Below, piece after piece: positions 48,508 through 58,763 of a stretch of 64,000 nucleotides of DNA. The notes under the pieces are model-generated. The model was not told where the DNA came from, did no database searches, and worked only from the letters and a program-made list of their open reading frames with translations. Each line of letters starts with the position of its first letter. Within the stretch, counting starts at the first letter, position 1. A program made the translations under genes and the position numbers. The stretch comes from Streptomyces spongiicola (GTDB lineage Bacteria > Actinomycetota > Actinomycetes > Streptomycetales > Streptomycetaceae), in NCBI RefSeq assembly GCF_003122365.1, contig NZ_CP029254.1:5451001-5515000 (forward strand), in the 5' to 3' direction.

Positions 48508-51500
48508 TCACCGCGCCTCCCCGAGCACGTCCGGCATGAGCCCCGTCTGCACCAGCGGCTTCCCGCGCTGGCGGGTGACGAAGATGCCGCGCCCCGGGGG
48601 CATGGGCCGCATCCGGGCCCCGAGCACCTCGCCCTCCGCCGGGTCGCCGGACAGCAGCAGTCCCTGTGCGCCGAGTTCCATCATCCGCTGGAGGAAGGGC
48701 TCGTACGCCGCGCGGCTCGCTCCCGCCGAGTTCCGCGCGATGACGAACCGGACACCGACGTCGCGCGCGAAGGGCAGCTGCTCGGTGAGTCTGCCCAGCG
48801 GGTTGCCGCTCGACGTCGACACGAGGTCGTAGTCGTCGACGACCACGAAGACGTCGGGGCCCTGCCACCAGCTCCGGTCGCGCAGTTGCCGTGCCGTCAC
48901 CTCGGCGGACGGCGCACGGCGCTGCATCAGGTCCGCCAGGGCGTCGACATGGTGTTCCATGTTGTTGGACATCGGCACGTACTCGGCCAGGTGCGAGGCC
49001 GGGGTGGCGTCGAGCAGCGCGCGCCGGTTGTCGATCACGAAGAACTTGGCGGCGTCGCCGTCGTACCGTTCCGTCAGCTGCTTGACCAGCAGGCGCAGCA
49101 GGTTCGACTTTCCGGACTCGCTCTCGCCGAACACCAGGAAGAACGGGTCGCGGTCGAAGTCGGCGAACACGGGCTCCAGGTCGTTCTCGTCGATCGCGAA
49201 CGACACACCGCGCCGGGGCTCGGCGGATCCCGCGGGGAGCCGGTGGCTCGGGAGTTCGCGAGGGAGCAGGCGTACCTTCGGGGCGGTCGCGCCTGTCCAG
49301 TGGCGGCTCGCCTCCCGCACCATCGCGGTGGTCGCCTCCGACAGGTCGCTGTCGGAGTTGATGCCGTCGATGCGCGGCACCGCGGCCATGAAGTGCAGCT
49401 TCTCCGGCGTCAGACCGCGCCCCGGCACTCCGGTGGGCACGTTCACCGCGGCCCTGCGGTCCAGTTCGGAGTCCATGGTGTCGCCGAGCCGCAACTCCAG
49501 CCGGTTCATCAGCTGGTCCTTGATGTTGGACCGCACGTCCATCGACCGGGACGCGGTGAGGATCACATGGATCCCGTAGCCCAGTCCGCGCACCGCCATG
49601 TCGACGACCGCCGGCTCGAGCCCCTCGTGGTCGGAGCGGAAGTTCCCCCAGCCGTCGACGACCAGGAACACGTCGCCCCACGGCTGCTCCGCCACGGAGA
49701 TCTCCCCGCGCGCCCGGAGCCTGCGGTAGGTGGCGACGGAGTCGACGCCGGTGCTGCGGAAGTACTCCTCCCGGCGGGTCATGATGCCGTGGACCTCGGC
49801 CACCGTACGGCGGACCTTCTCGGGGTCGAGGCGTGAGGCGACACCGCCGACGTGCGGCAGGCCCGCGACCGCCGACAGACCGCCGCCGCCGAAGTCGAGG
49901 CCGTAGAACTGAACCTCGTGCGGGGTGTGGGTGAGCGCGAAGCCCGAGACGATCGTCCGCAGCAGTGTCGACTTGCCGGACTGCGGGCCGCCGATGATCT
50001 GCATATGGCCGGCCGCGCCGGAGAAGTCCCGGTAGAGGGTGTCCCGGCGCTGCTCGTACGGCTTGTCGACGACACCGAGCGGAACGACGAGGCGCCCGGC
50101 GCCCTCGAATCCCGGCTGCGTCAGCCCCCGGCCCTCCACCGGCGACAGACCGGGCAGGAGCTCGTCCAGCGGCGGTGGGTTGTCCAGCGGCGGCAGCCAT
50201 ACCCGGTGGGCCTGGGCGCCACGGCCCTCGAGTCGCCGCACGACGACGTCGAGCACCGAGTCGGCGAGTGCGTCGTCCTCGGGCTCGCGCGCCTCGGGCA
50301 CCGCGGCCCGTGCCGCCGACTCGACGTACCGGAGCGGCACGGGTGCGGCCGTGAACGGCACCGGCCTGCGGTCCACCGGCAGCGGGCCGCCCGGTGCGAC
50401 CGCGTGCTGCCCGTCCGCCCGGTACGCCCCGGAGACGTAGGCCGCCTTGAACCGCACCATCTCGTCGGTGCCGAACTTCAGATAGCCGGAACCCGGGACG
50501 TTGGGCAGGTGGTACGCGTCGGGTACGCCGATCGCCGCGCGTGACTCGGCAGCCGAGAACGTGCGCAGACCGACCCGGTACGACAGATACGTCTCCAGTC
50601 CGCGCAGCCTCCCCTCCTCCAGGCGCTGCGAGGCCAGCAGCAGATGGACCCCGAGGGACCGGCCGATGCGGCCGATCTGCACGAACATCTCGATGAAGTC
50701 CGGCTTGGCGGTCAGCAGTTCGCTGAACTCGTCGATGACGAGCACCAGCGACGGGATGGGCTGCAGCGGGGCACCCGCCGCCCGTGCCTTCTCGTAGTCG
50801 TGGATGTTGGCGTGGTTTCCGGCGTCACGGAGCAGCTCCTGACGGCGGTTCAGCTCGCCGCGGATGGAGTCGCCCATCCGGTCGACCAGGGTGAGGTCGT
50901 CCGCCAGGTTGGTGATCACGGCCGCGACGTGCGGCATCCGCGACATCCCGGCGAAGGTCGCGCCGCCCTTGAAGTCCGCGAGGACGAAGTTGAGCGTCTC
51001 CGAGGAGTGGGTCACCGCGAGTCCGAGCACCAGGGTGCGCAGCAGCTCGGACTTGCCGGACCCGGTCGCCCCGACGCACAGGCCGTGCGGGCCCATGCCC
51101 TCCTGCGCGGCCTCCTTGAGGTCGAGCATGACCGGCGAGCCGTCCTCGCCCACACCGATCGGCACCCGGAGCCGCTCGGCCTGCGAGCGGGGCCGCCAGC
51201 TGCGGCCGACGTCCACGGAGGCGGCGTCGCCGATGCCGAGCAGCTCGGTGAACTCGAGGTTGGCCAGCAGCGGTTCGTCGTCGTTGCCGCCCAAGGCGAC
51301 GCGCAGCGGCGCCAGCTGCCGTGCGAGGGCCTCGGCTGCCTCGATGCTCAGCCGGTCCGGTGCGCCGTCGTACACCAGGCCGTGCCCCGACTCCAGGCGC
51401 AGGGAGTCCGGGTGCACCACCACGGACAGTCCGCCGCGCGGGGTCGCCATGTCGCCGGGGACGACCTCGACCAGCGTCACGCCCTGGAGGCCTTCGGCTG

Positions 51501-52488
51501 CGGCGAGCGGCGACATCGGCGGCACGGACCGGCCGTCGAGTACGACGACGAGGTGGGGCTGGTCGAGCAGCGGGTTCCGGGGGCCCTGGAAGCGCGGGCG
51601 CCCCTCGAGGCGGCTCGCGAGCATGTCCTGAAGGTCGCGGGCGTCGGTGGTGATCAGGCGCCGGCTTCCCGCGCCGTCGCCCGGGCCCTGCGCCTGCACG
51701 TGCGGCAGCCACTTCGCCCACTCCCAGTGCCCCGCGGCGGCGGGCTCGGCCGCGATCGCGACGACCAGGTCCTCGGGGGAGTGGAGCGAGGCGAGCGAAC
51801 CGATCACGGCCCGCGCGGCGGACCGGACCGACTCCGGCTCGCCGCTCACCGTCAGGTGGTAGAAGGCCCGCAGGGAGAGCGCCATCGGCAGGCCGTCGAG
51901 CGTGCCGTGGGCCGTGATGAACTTCTGCATCGCGCCCGCGGTCAGCGGCTCCAGTTCGTCGACGGGCGCCGTGTCGGGCGCCACCAGGGGGGTCGCCAGC
52001 TGCTGGCTGCCGAGCCCGATGCGCACCTGCCCGAAGTCCTCGTCGGCGACCCGGCGCTCCCACACCCGGCTCCCCTCGGCCACCAGCGCCCACAGCTGTT
52101 CGGGCGACGGGTGCAGGTAGAACTGGGCGTCGCGCTGCGCCCGGGCGGTCCGGAGTACCGTACGCCGGGTCTGCGTCAGGTACTTGAGGTAGTCGCGGCG
52201 CAGCCCGGCGAGTTCTCCCTGGGTGCCCCGCCGGTAGCGCACCAGCATGGCGATCGCCATGGCGACGGTGGACGCGATCATCACCATGCCCATGATCCGC
52301 ATGACGGGGTTCGGCGTCATGAAGAAGAAGACGACGGAACCCCCCATGCCGAGCATCGGCAGCAACTGCACGAGGGCGCCCTCCTGCTGACCTCTCGGCA
52401 GCTCGGGCGGTGGTTGCAGCTGCACCGGTTCGCCGGGCACTTCGGACGGCAGGACCCGTGGTGGGCGCTTGACGACGATCTGGCTCAC
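48508..52488 (-). CDS. eccC: Type VII secretion ATPase EccC (fused EccCa-EccCb)
   Basis: EccC is the FtsK/SpoIIIE-type motor of ESX. The 1326-residue protein has two N-terminal membrane spans (about 40-85), a DUF domain, then three ATPase domains: Walker A GATGSGKSE (about 472), GGPQSGKST (about 832) and GESESGKSN (about 1119). Only the first has a full DE Walker B (LVLVIDEF); the others read VVDGW and VVDDY, as expected for the degenerate regulatory modules known for EccC. The fused form is usual in Streptomyces. The GTG at 52488 has only a weak ribosome site. It is divergent from eccD. Confidence 0.96.
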   Translation of the reverse strand: MSQIVVKRPPRVLPSEVPGEPVQLQPPPELPRGQQEGALVQLLPMLGMGGSVVFFFMTPNPVMRIMGMVMIASTVAMAIAMLVRYRRGTQGELAGLRRDYLKYLTQTRRTVLRTARAQRDAQFYLHPSPEQLWALVAEGSRVWERRVADEDFGQVRIGLGSQQLATPLVAPDTAPVDELEPLTAGAMQKFITAHGTLDGLPMALSLRAFYHLTVSGEPESVRSAARAVIGSLASLHSPEDLVVAIAAEPAAAGHWEWAKWLPHVQAQGPGDGAGSRRLITTDARDLQDMLASRLEGRPRFQGPRNPLLDQPHLVVVLDGRSVPPMSPLAAAEGLQGVTLVEVVPGDMATPRGGLSVVVHPDSLRLESGHGLVYDGAPDRLSIEAAEALARQLAPLRVALGGNDDEPLLANLEFTELLGIGDAASVDVGRSWRPRSQAERLRVPIGVGEDGSPVMLDLKEAAQEGMGPHGLCVGATGSGKSELLRTLVLGLAVTHSSETLNFVLADFKGGATFAGMSRMPHVAAVITNLADDLTLVDRMGDSIRGELNRRQELLRDAGNHANIHDYEKARAAGAPLQPIPSLVLVIDEFSELLTAKPDFIEMFVQIGRIGRSLGVHLLLASQRLEEGRLRGLETYLSYRVGLRTFSAAESRAAIGVPDAYHLPNVPGSGYLKFGTDEMVRFKAAYVSGAYRADGQHAVAPGGPLPVDRRPVPFTAAPVPLRYVESAARAAVPEAREPEDDALADSVLDVVVRRLEGRGAQAHRVWLPPLDNPPPLDELLPGLSPVEGRGLTQPGFEGAGRLVVPLGVVDKPYEQRRDTLYRDFSGAAGHMQIIGGPQSGKSTLLRTIVSGFALTHTPHEVQFYGLDFGGGGLSAVAGLPHVGGVASRLDPEKVRRTVAEVHGIMTRREEYFRSTGVDSVATYRRLRARGEISVAEQPWGDVFLVVDGWGNFRSDHEGLEPAVVDMAVRGLGYGIHVILTASRSMDVRSNIKDQLMNRLELRLGDTMDSELDRRAAVNVPTGVPGRGLTPEKLHFMAAVPRIDGINSDSDLSEATTAMVREASRHWTGATAPKVRLLPRELPSHRLPAGSAEPRRGVSFAIDENDLEPVFADFDRDPFFLVFGESESGKSNLLRLLVKQLTERYDGDAAKFFVIDNRRALLDATPASHLAEYVPMSNNMEHHVDALADLMQRRAPSAEVTARQLRDRSWWQGPDVFVVVDDYDLVSTSSGNPLGRLTEQLPFARDVGVRFVIARNSAGASRAAYEPFLQRMMELGAQGLLLSGDPAEGEVLGARMRPMPPGRGIFVTRQRGKPLVQTGLMPDVLGEAR

Positions 52489-52759
52489 AGCTCACCGATT
52501 CCCTTGCCGGACGGCGATGTTCCGATCGGCGCCCCCGTGGCGACGGGTTCCGTCCGCGGGGAGGGATCCTACTTGCGAGGGGCCGGCGGGCCGGGCGGTA
52601 GGGTGTCCCGACGCGTTTGCGCACGCGTGGACCACCGCTTTGCGTACGCGTGGACCACCGCAGGAGGAGGGCCGTTCGGAACGCGGTTCCGACCCGGCCG
52701 CCGGACCGGAACGCGGCTCCGGCCCGACGGCCCGGCCGACTCACGAGGGGATGCAGCAG

Positions 52760-54265
52760 GTGAGTATGACGGCCCCAGCGGCGGCCACCGGGGCCGGCCG
52801 GCCGGCCCCCGCGACTCCGTCCGGCAACGGGACCGGCTTCTGCCGGATCACGGTCGTCGCGCCCGACGGCCGCGTGGACGTGGCGCTGCCCGAGGACGTC
52901 CCCCTCGCCGACCTCCACCCCGAGATCCTGAGGCTGTCGGGGCAGAGCCCGGCGGAGGGCGCCCCGGTCGGGTACCACCTGGTACGCCGTGACGGCACCG
53001 TGCTCGACGGCGCGCGCTCCCTCCTCTCCCAGCGCATCCTCGACGGGGAACTGCTGTCGCTGCGGCCTTTCGCCGAATCGCTGCCCCCGGCCGTCTTCGA
53101 CGACGTGTCCGACGCCGTTGCGTCCGCGGTCGCCCGGGACCGCACCCTGTGGACCGACGGCCTGATGCGCGGCGCCGGACTCGCCGGCGGCTCGGTGCTG
53201 CTCGTGCTGCTCGCCTTCGTGCTGTGGTCCGCCGACCCCCGCCGCGACACCCACGGCCTGCCCGGTGTCCTGGCCGGCGTCGCCGGCGCCCTGCTGCTGG
53301 CGCTCGCGTGTGTGCGTGCCCGGGTGTACACCGACCGCGGCTCGGCCGTCGCCCTCGGTATCGGAGCGATGGCGAACGCCGCCGTGGCGGGGGCCGGGCT
53401 GCTGCCCGTGGCGTCGGGCCAGGGCGTCGGCCGGCTGCAGTTCCTGCTCGCCTGCGCCGCCGTGCTGGTGGTCTCGGTGATCCTGACGGCCGTCGCGCCC
53501 GGCGGGGACGGGCCGTTCGTCGCGTTCGCCTTCGCCGCCGCCGTCGGCACGGCCGCCACCTTCGTCGCGACCACCACCGGGATGGAGCCGTCCGAGACCG
53601 CGGCGGTGTGCTCCCCGCTAGCCGTCGGGGCCCTCGCCTTCCTGCCGGGGCTGTCCACCCGCCTCGCCCGTCTCCCCGTCGGCTTCGAGCCTCCGCGCAC
53701 CGCGGCCGGCGGCTACGGCGCCGACCAGGCGCCCCGGGGCCCCGTCGACGCCGAGCGCATCGCCGCACAGGCCCGCCGGGGCCACGAACTGCTCGTCGGC
53801 CTGGTCGGCGGCTGTGCCCTGCTTGCCGTCGGCTCGGCCGCCGTGCTCGGGTTCTCCGGGGACGTCTGGGGCCGGCTGCTCGCCCTGGCCACCGGCGTCG
53901 CCATGCTGATGCGCGCCCATCTCTTCCGCTATACGGCCCAGGTCGGCTGCGCCCTCGCGGCCGGCCTGGTCTCGCTCGTCCTGCTGGGGCTCGGACTGAG
54001 TCTGAACCCGCCCGCGGAGCTCCTCGCCGCGGCCCTGAGGGGTGACGAAGCGGGCCTCGGCGTCCGGACGGTGTGGCTGTCGGTCGCGGTCGCCGCCGCC
54101 GGCGCGGTGGTATTCGCCATCGGCCTGATCGTCCCGCGCAGGGGCGTCACCCCCTTCTGGGGGCGCTTCCTGGAGGTCGCGGAGACGTTCGTGCTGCTCA
54201 CGCTGGTACCGCTGTGCCTGGCGGTCTTCGGCGTGTACCACTCCATCCGGGCTCTGACGTCCTGA
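52760..54265 (+). CDS. eccD: Type VII secretion integral membrane protein EccD
   Basis: EccD forms the membrane vestibule of ESX. After about 25 flexible residues there is a ubiquitin-like domain (FCRITVVAPDGRVDVALPEDV to LLSLRPFAESL), then a linker and about 11 hydrophobic spans (residues 135-495). The 501-residue length is typical. Three starts are possible: ATG 52751, GTG 52760 and ATG 52766; GAGGGG 9 nt upstream favours GTG 52760. It is divergent from eccC; rpsO follows 263 bp later with a separate promoter region. Confidence 0.93.
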   Translation: MSMTAPAAATGAGRPAPATPSGNGTGFCRITVVAPDGRVDVALPEDVPLADLHPEILRLSGQSPAEGAPVGYHLVRRDGTVLDGARSLLSQRILDGELLSLRPFAESLPPAVFDDVSDAVASAVARDRTLWTDGLMRGAGLAGGSVLLVLLAFVLWSADPRRDTHGLPGVLAGVAGALLLALACVRARVYTDRGSAVALGIGAMANAAVAGAGLLPVASGQGVGRLQFLLACAAVLVVSVILTAVAPGGDGPFVAFAFAAAVGTAATFVATTTGMEPSETAAVCSPLAVGALAFLPGLSTRLARLPVGFEPPRTAAGGYGADQAPRGPVDAERIAAQARRGHELLVGLVGGCALLAVGSAAVLGFSGDVWGRLLALATGVAMLMRAHLFRYTAQVGCALAAGLVSLVLLGLGLSLNPPAELLAAALRGDEAGLGVRTVWLSVAVAAAGAVVFAIGLIVPRRGVTPFWGRFLEVAETFVLLTLVPLCLAVFGVYHSIRALTS

Positions 54266-54528
54266 CCGGACGGTACACCGGCCCTGTCCGCGGACCGGCC
54301 CGCGACCGGCCCCGGCCGGGGTCCGCTCCGGGTCCGTTCCGGGTCCGCGTCCGGACGGGGTGCGGGGAGCTGGTACTCTGTGTGACGGCCGTTTGTGTAC
54401 GCGCCCCCGGAGCCTCGCAGACTCTGGGAGCAGCGCCCATCGAGCCCTCGCCTCCGAGTCACGGAAGCCCCCCTGAGAACGAGACCAGGGGCACTCGCAG
54501 GCGCATCGAACACCAAGAGGAGTACCGA

Positions 54529-54816
54529 GTGTCTCTCGACGCCGCCACGAAGAAGCAGATCATGTCCGAGTTCGGCACCAAGGAGGGCGACACCGGCTCC
54601 CCCGAGGTCCAGGTCGCCATGCTCTCCCGCCGTATCTCGGACCTGACCGAGCACCTCAAGACCCACAAGCACGACCACCACTCCCGCCGTGGTCTGCTGA
54701 TCCTGGTCGGCCAGCGCCGCCGCCTGCTCCAGTACCTGGCCAAGAAGGACATCCAGCGCTTCCGCACGCTGGTCGAGCGCCTGGGCATCCGCCGCGGTGC
54801 CGCGGGCGCCAGGTAG
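54529..54816 (+). CDS. rpsO: 30S ribosomal protein S15
   Basis: This 95-residue S15 has the conserved GDTGSPEVQVAMLSRRI and HDHHSRRGLLILVGQRRRLL blocks that bind 16S rRNA. The GTG at 54529 has AAGAGGAG at 6-nt spacing. A possible extended -10 (TGGTACTCT, 54371-54379) lies in the 263-bp upstream gap but without a good -35. Downstream is the rpsO-pnp hairpin; in Streptomyces the two genes are known to be co-transcribed in part. Confidence 0.97.
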   Translation: MSLDAATKKQIMSEFGTKEGDTGSPEVQVAMLSRRISDLTEHLKTHKHDHHSRRGLLILVGQRRRLLQYLAKKDIQRFRTLVERLGIRRGAAGAR

Positions 54817-54824
54817 GACGCCGT

Positions 54825-54863
54825 GAAGGGAGCGGTTCCCACTTCCAGGGGGCCGCTCCCTTC
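54825..54863 (+). terminator. rpsO-pnp intergenic hairpin (attenuator / RNase III site)
   Basis: GAAGGGAGCGG (54825-54835) pairs with CCGCTCCCTTC (54853-54863) around a 17-nt loop. In S. coelicolor the equivalent hairpin is processed by RNase III and allows read-through into pnp. A possible pnp -10 (TAGTCT, 54895-54900) lies just beyond it. Confidence 0.8.
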
Positions 54864-55096
54864 GCCGTACGTGCGGAGTGTCACCGACGCTTTGTAGTCT
54901 GGTCGCACAACGCCATACCGGAAACGAAACACCGAACGAGGAGGAGCGCCCCTCCGCCGCCGGTCCTCGGTAGTGGCCCCCGGAAGCCTGACGACCGGGT
55001 GCTTCGATCGAAGACCGGCCCGCACGCAAGGCGCGCTTCTCCGCCACCGTCCTCCCGCCATGCGGGCCGGAGGACGCAGACGAGGAGATATCGCTG

Positions 55097-57322
55097 GTGG
55101 AGAACGAGACCCACTACGCCGAGGCCGTCATCGACAACGGCTCCTTCGGCACCCGTACGATCCGCTTCGAGACGGGCCGCCTGGCCAAGCAGGCCGCCGG
55201 CTCCGCCGTCGCGTACCTGGACGACGACACCATGGTGCTGTCGGCCACCACCGCGTCCAAGCACCCCAAGGACCAGCTGGACTTCTTCCCCCTGACGGTC
55301 GACGTCGAGGAGCGGATGTACGCCGCGGGCAAGATCCCCGGCTCCTTCTTCCGCCGCGAGGGCCGGCCGTCCGAGGACGCGATCCTGACCTGCCGCCTGA
55401 TCGACCGGCCGCTGCGCCCGTCCTTCAGGAAGGGCCTGCGCAACGAGATCCAGATCGTCGAGACGATCATGGCGCTCAACCCCGACCACCTGTACGACGT
55501 GGTCGCGATCAACGCCGCCTCCTGCTCCACGCAGCTGGCCGGCCTTCCCTTCTCCGGCCCGATCGGCGGCACCCGCGTCGCGCTGATCGACGGCCGGTGG
55601 GTCGCCTTCCCGACCCATTCGGAGCTGGAGAACGCCGTGTTCGACATGGTGGTCGCCGGGCGCGTCCTGGAGGACGGCGACGTCGCGATCATGATGGTCG
55701 AGGCCGAGGCCACCGAGAAGACGGTGGAGCTGGTCAAGGGCGGCGCCGAGGCGCCGACCGAGGAGGTCGTCGCCGCCGGCCTCGAGGCCGCGAAGCCCTT
55801 CATCAAGGTCCTGTGCAAGGCCCAGGCGGACCTCGCCGCGAAGGCCGCCAAGCCGACCGGTGAGTTCCCCGTCTTCCTCGAGTACCAGGACGACGTCTTG
55901 GAGGCCCTCACCGCCGCGGTCAGGAGCGAGCTCACCCAGGCGCTCACCGTCGCCGGCAAGCAGGAGCGCGAAGCCGAGCTGGACCGCGTGAAGGCGCTCG
56001 CCGCCGAGAAGCTCCTGCCGGAGTTCGAGGGCCGCGAGAAGGAGATCTCCGCCGCGTACCGCTCGCTGACCAAGTCCCTGGTCCGTGAGCGCGTCATCAA
56101 GGAGAAGAAGCGCATCGACGGCCGAGGCGTGACGGACATCCGCACGCTCGCCGCCGAGGTCGAGGCCATCCCGAGGGTGCACGGCTCGGCCCTGTTCGAG
56201 CGCGGTGAGACCCAGATCCTGGGCGTCACCACCCTCAACATGCTCCGCATGGAGCAGCAGCTGGACACCCTTTCCCCGGTGACCCGCAAGCGCTACATGC
56301 ACAACTACAACTTCCCGCCGTACTCCGTCGGCGAGACGGGCCGCGTGGGCTCCCCGAAGCGCCGCGAGATCGGCCACGGCGCCCTCGCCGAGCGCGCCAT
56401 CGTGCCGGTGCTCCCGAGCCGCGAGGAGTTCCCTTACGCGATCCGCCAGGTGTCCGAGGCCCTCGGCTCCAACGGCTCGACGTCCATGGGCTCCGTCTGC
56501 GCCTCCACCATGTCGCTGCTGAACGCCGGTGTGCCGCTGAAGGCCCCGGTCGCCGGGATCGCCATGGGCCTGATCTCCCAGGAGATCGACGGCCAGACGC
56601 ACTACGTCGCCCTCACCGACATCCTCGGCGCGGAGGACGCCTTCGGCGACATGGACTTCAAGGTGGCCGGCACCAAGGAGTTCGTCACCGCCCTCCAGCT
56701 CGACACCAAGCTGGACGGCATCCCGGCCTCCGTCCTGGCCGCGGCCCTGAAGCAGGCCCGTGACGCGCGCCTCCACATCCTCGACGTGATGATGGAAGCG
56801 ATCGACACCCCGGACGAGATGTCCCCGAACGCCCCGCGGATCATCACCGTGAAGATCCCCGTGGACAAGATCGGCGAGGTCATCGGCCCCAAGGGCAAGA
56901 TGATCAACCAGATCCAGGAGGACACCGGCGCCGAGATCACGATCGAGGACGACGGCACCATCTACATCGGTGCCGCCGACGGACCGGCCGCAGAGGCCGC
57001 CCGCGCCACGATCAACGGCATCGCCAACCCGACCATGCCGGAGGTCGGCGAGCGCTACCTGGGCACGGTCGTCAAGACCACCACCTTCGGCGCGTTCGTC
57101 TCCCTGCTCCCGGGCAAGGACGGCCTGCTGCACATCTCGCAGATCCGCAAGCTGGCCGGCGGCAAGCGCGTGGAGAACGTCGAGGACGTGCTCGCGGTGG
57201 GCGCCAAGGTCCAGGTCGAGATCGCCGAGATCGACCAGCGCGGCAAGCTGTCCCTCATCCCCGTGGTCGCGGACGAGGACGGCGCCGACGAGGGCGAGAA
57301 GAAGGACGACACCGACAAGTGA
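55097..57322 (+). CDS. pnp: Polynucleotide phosphorylase
   Basis: PNPase is the 3'-5' phosphorolytic exoribonuclease and RNA polymerising enzyme; Streptomyces homologs have also been described as guanosine pentaphosphate synthetases. The 741-residue protein has two RNase PH domains (about 10-145 and 330-545, the second with the catalytic-core GSNGSTSMGSVCASTMS), the linking helical domain, a KH domain (VIGPKGKMINQI) and an S1 domain (GTVVKTTTFGAFVSLLPG). The GTG at 55097 has AGGAG at 9-nt spacing. Its stop overlaps the M16 peptidase start as GTGA. Confidence 0.97.
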   Translation: MENETHYAEAVIDNGSFGTRTIRFETGRLAKQAAGSAVAYLDDDTMVLSATTASKHPKDQLDFFPLTVDVEERMYAAGKIPGSFFRREGRPSEDAILTCRLIDRPLRPSFRKGLRNEIQIVETIMALNPDHLYDVVAINAASCSTQLAGLPFSGPIGGTRVALIDGRWVAFPTHSELENAVFDMVVAGRVLEDGDVAIMMVEAEATEKTVELVKGGAEAPTEEVVAAGLEAAKPFIKVLCKAQADLAAKAAKPTGEFPVFLEYQDDVLEALTAAVRSELTQALTVAGKQEREAELDRVKALAAEKLLPEFEGREKEISAAYRSLTKSLVRERVIKEKKRIDGRGVTDIRTLAAEVEAIPRVHGSALFERGETQILGVTTLNMLRMEQQLDTLSPVTRKRYMHNYNFPPYSVGETGRVGSPKRREIGHGALAERAIVPVLPSREEFPYAIRQVSEALGSNGSTSMGSVCASTMSLLNAGVPLKAPVAGIAMGLISQEIDGQTHYVALTDILGAEDAFGDMDFKVAGTKEFVTALQLDTKLDGIPASVLAAALKQARDARLHILDVMMEAIDTPDEMSPNAPRIITVKIPVDKIGEVIGPKGKMINQIQEDTGAEITIEDDGTIYIGAADGPAAEAARATINGIANPTMPEVGERYLGTVVKTTTFGAFVSLLPGKDGLLHISQIRKLAGGKRVENVEDVLAVGAKVQVEIAEIDQRGKLSLIPVVADEDGADEGEKKDDTDK

Positions 57323-58698
57323 CGTCCCGTAGTCCCAGGACGACGGCCCGCACCTCCTCGGAGGCGCGGGCCGTCGCCCGTACCCAAACACTCCTCAAGG
57401 GCGAGCACGGCATCGGCACGGTCCGCAAGACCACCCTCCCGGGCGGGCTGCGCATCGTCACCGAGACCCTGCCGTCCGTACGCTCCGCCACCTTCGGCAT
57501 CTGGGCGCTTGTCGGCTCGCGCGACGAGACCCCCTCGCTGAACGGCGCCACCCACTATCTGGAGCACCTGCTCTTCAAGGGCACCCGGAGGCGCTCCGCC
57601 CTCGACATCTCCGCCGCGGTCGACGCGGTCGGCGGGGAGATGAACGCCTTCACGGCGAAGGAGTACACCTGCTACTACGCGCGGGTGCTCGACACCGATC
57701 TGCCGCTGGCGATCGACGTCGTCTGCGACATGCTCACCGGCTCGCTGATCCTCGACGAGGACGTGGACGCCGAGCGCGGCGTCATCCTCGAGGAGATCGC
57801 GATGACCGAGGACGACCCCGGAGACGTGGTGCACGACCTTTTCGCGCGCACCATGTTCGGAGACACCCCCCTGGGCCGCCCGGTGCTCGGCACCGTCGAC
57901 ACGATCAACGCGCTGAACCGCTCGCAGATCGCCCGCTTCTACCGCAGGCACTACGACCCGACCCATCTGGTCGTCGCCGCCGCCGGCAACGTCGACCACG
58001 CGACGGTGGTACGGCAGGTCCGCAGGGCCTTCGAACGGGCGGGCGCCCTGACCCGGACGGACGCCCTCCCGACGGCCCCGCGCGACGGGCACCGCAAGCT
58101 GCGTACCGCCGGCCGGGTGGACGTCCTCGACCGCCGGACCGAGCAGGCGCACGTCGTCCTCGGCATGCCCGGCCTCGCCCGGACGGACGAGCGGCGCTGG
58201 GCGCTCGGCGTGCTGAACGCCGCCCTCGGCGGCGGCATGTCCTCACGGCTGTTCCAGGAGGTCCGGGAGAAGCGCGGCCTCGCCTACAGCGTGTACTCGT
58301 ACACCTCGGGCTTCGCCGACTGCGGACTCTTCGGCGTCTACGCCGGCTGCCGCCCCAGCCAGGTCCACGACGTGCTGAAGATCTGCCGCGACGAGCTCGA
58401 CCGGGTCGCCCGCGAGGGGCTGGCCGACGACGAGATCGACCGTGCCATCGGCCAGCTGTCCGGCTCGACCGTCCTGGGGCTGGAGGACACCGGCGCACTC
58501 ATGAACCGCATCGGCAAGGGCGAGCTGTGCTGGGGCGCGCAGATGTCCGTCGACGACATGCTGGCGAACATAGCCGCGGTCACGCCCGACGACGTGCGCG
58601 CCGTCGCCCGGGAGGTCCTGGGGCAGCGGCCCTCGCTGTCGGTGATCGGCCCGCTGAAGGACAAGCAGGCGAGCCGTCTGCACGAAGCGGTCTCGTAG
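57319..58698 (+). CDS. M16 family zinc metallopeptidase (processing-protease-like)
   Basis: This 459-residue protein has the inverted zinc motif HYLEHLLFKGT (HxxEH) and the third ligand region RGVILEEIAMTEDDP, all intact, so it should be active. The C-terminal M16 half carries the usual REKRGLAYSVYSY substrate-binding block. The GTG at 57319 overlaps the pnp stop by 4 bp, giving translational coupling; the order pnp-M16-dapB is common in actinobacteria. The first about 35 residues are poorly conserved. The physiological substrate is unknown. Confidence 0.93.
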   Translation: MTSRSPRTTARTSSEARAVARTQTLLKGEHGIGTVRKTTLPGGLRIVTETLPSVRSATFGIWALVGSRDETPSLNGATHYLEHLLFKGTRRRSALDISAAVDAVGGEMNAFTAKEYTCYYARVLDTDLPLAIDVVCDMLTGSLILDEDVDAERGVILEEIAMTEDDPGDVVHDLFARTMFGDTPLGRPVLGTVDTINALNRSQIARFYRRHYDPTHLVVAAAGNVDHATVVRQVRRAFERAGALTRTDALPTAPRDGHRKLRTAGRVDVLDRRTEQAHVVLGMPGLARTDERRWALGVLNAALGGGMSSRLFQEVREKRGLAYSVYSYTSGFADCGLFGVYAGCRPSQVHDVLKICRDELDRVAREGLADDEIDRAIGQLSGSTVLGLEDTGALMNRIGKGELCWGAQMSVDDMLANIAAVTPDDVRAVAREVLGQRPSLSVIGPLKDKQASRLHEAVS

Positions 58699-58763
58699 TC
58701 TCGTGGTCTCGTGGTCCCGCCGTCTCCCCGCCGACCCGCCGTCCCCCTAGAGAGAGCAGAGCA

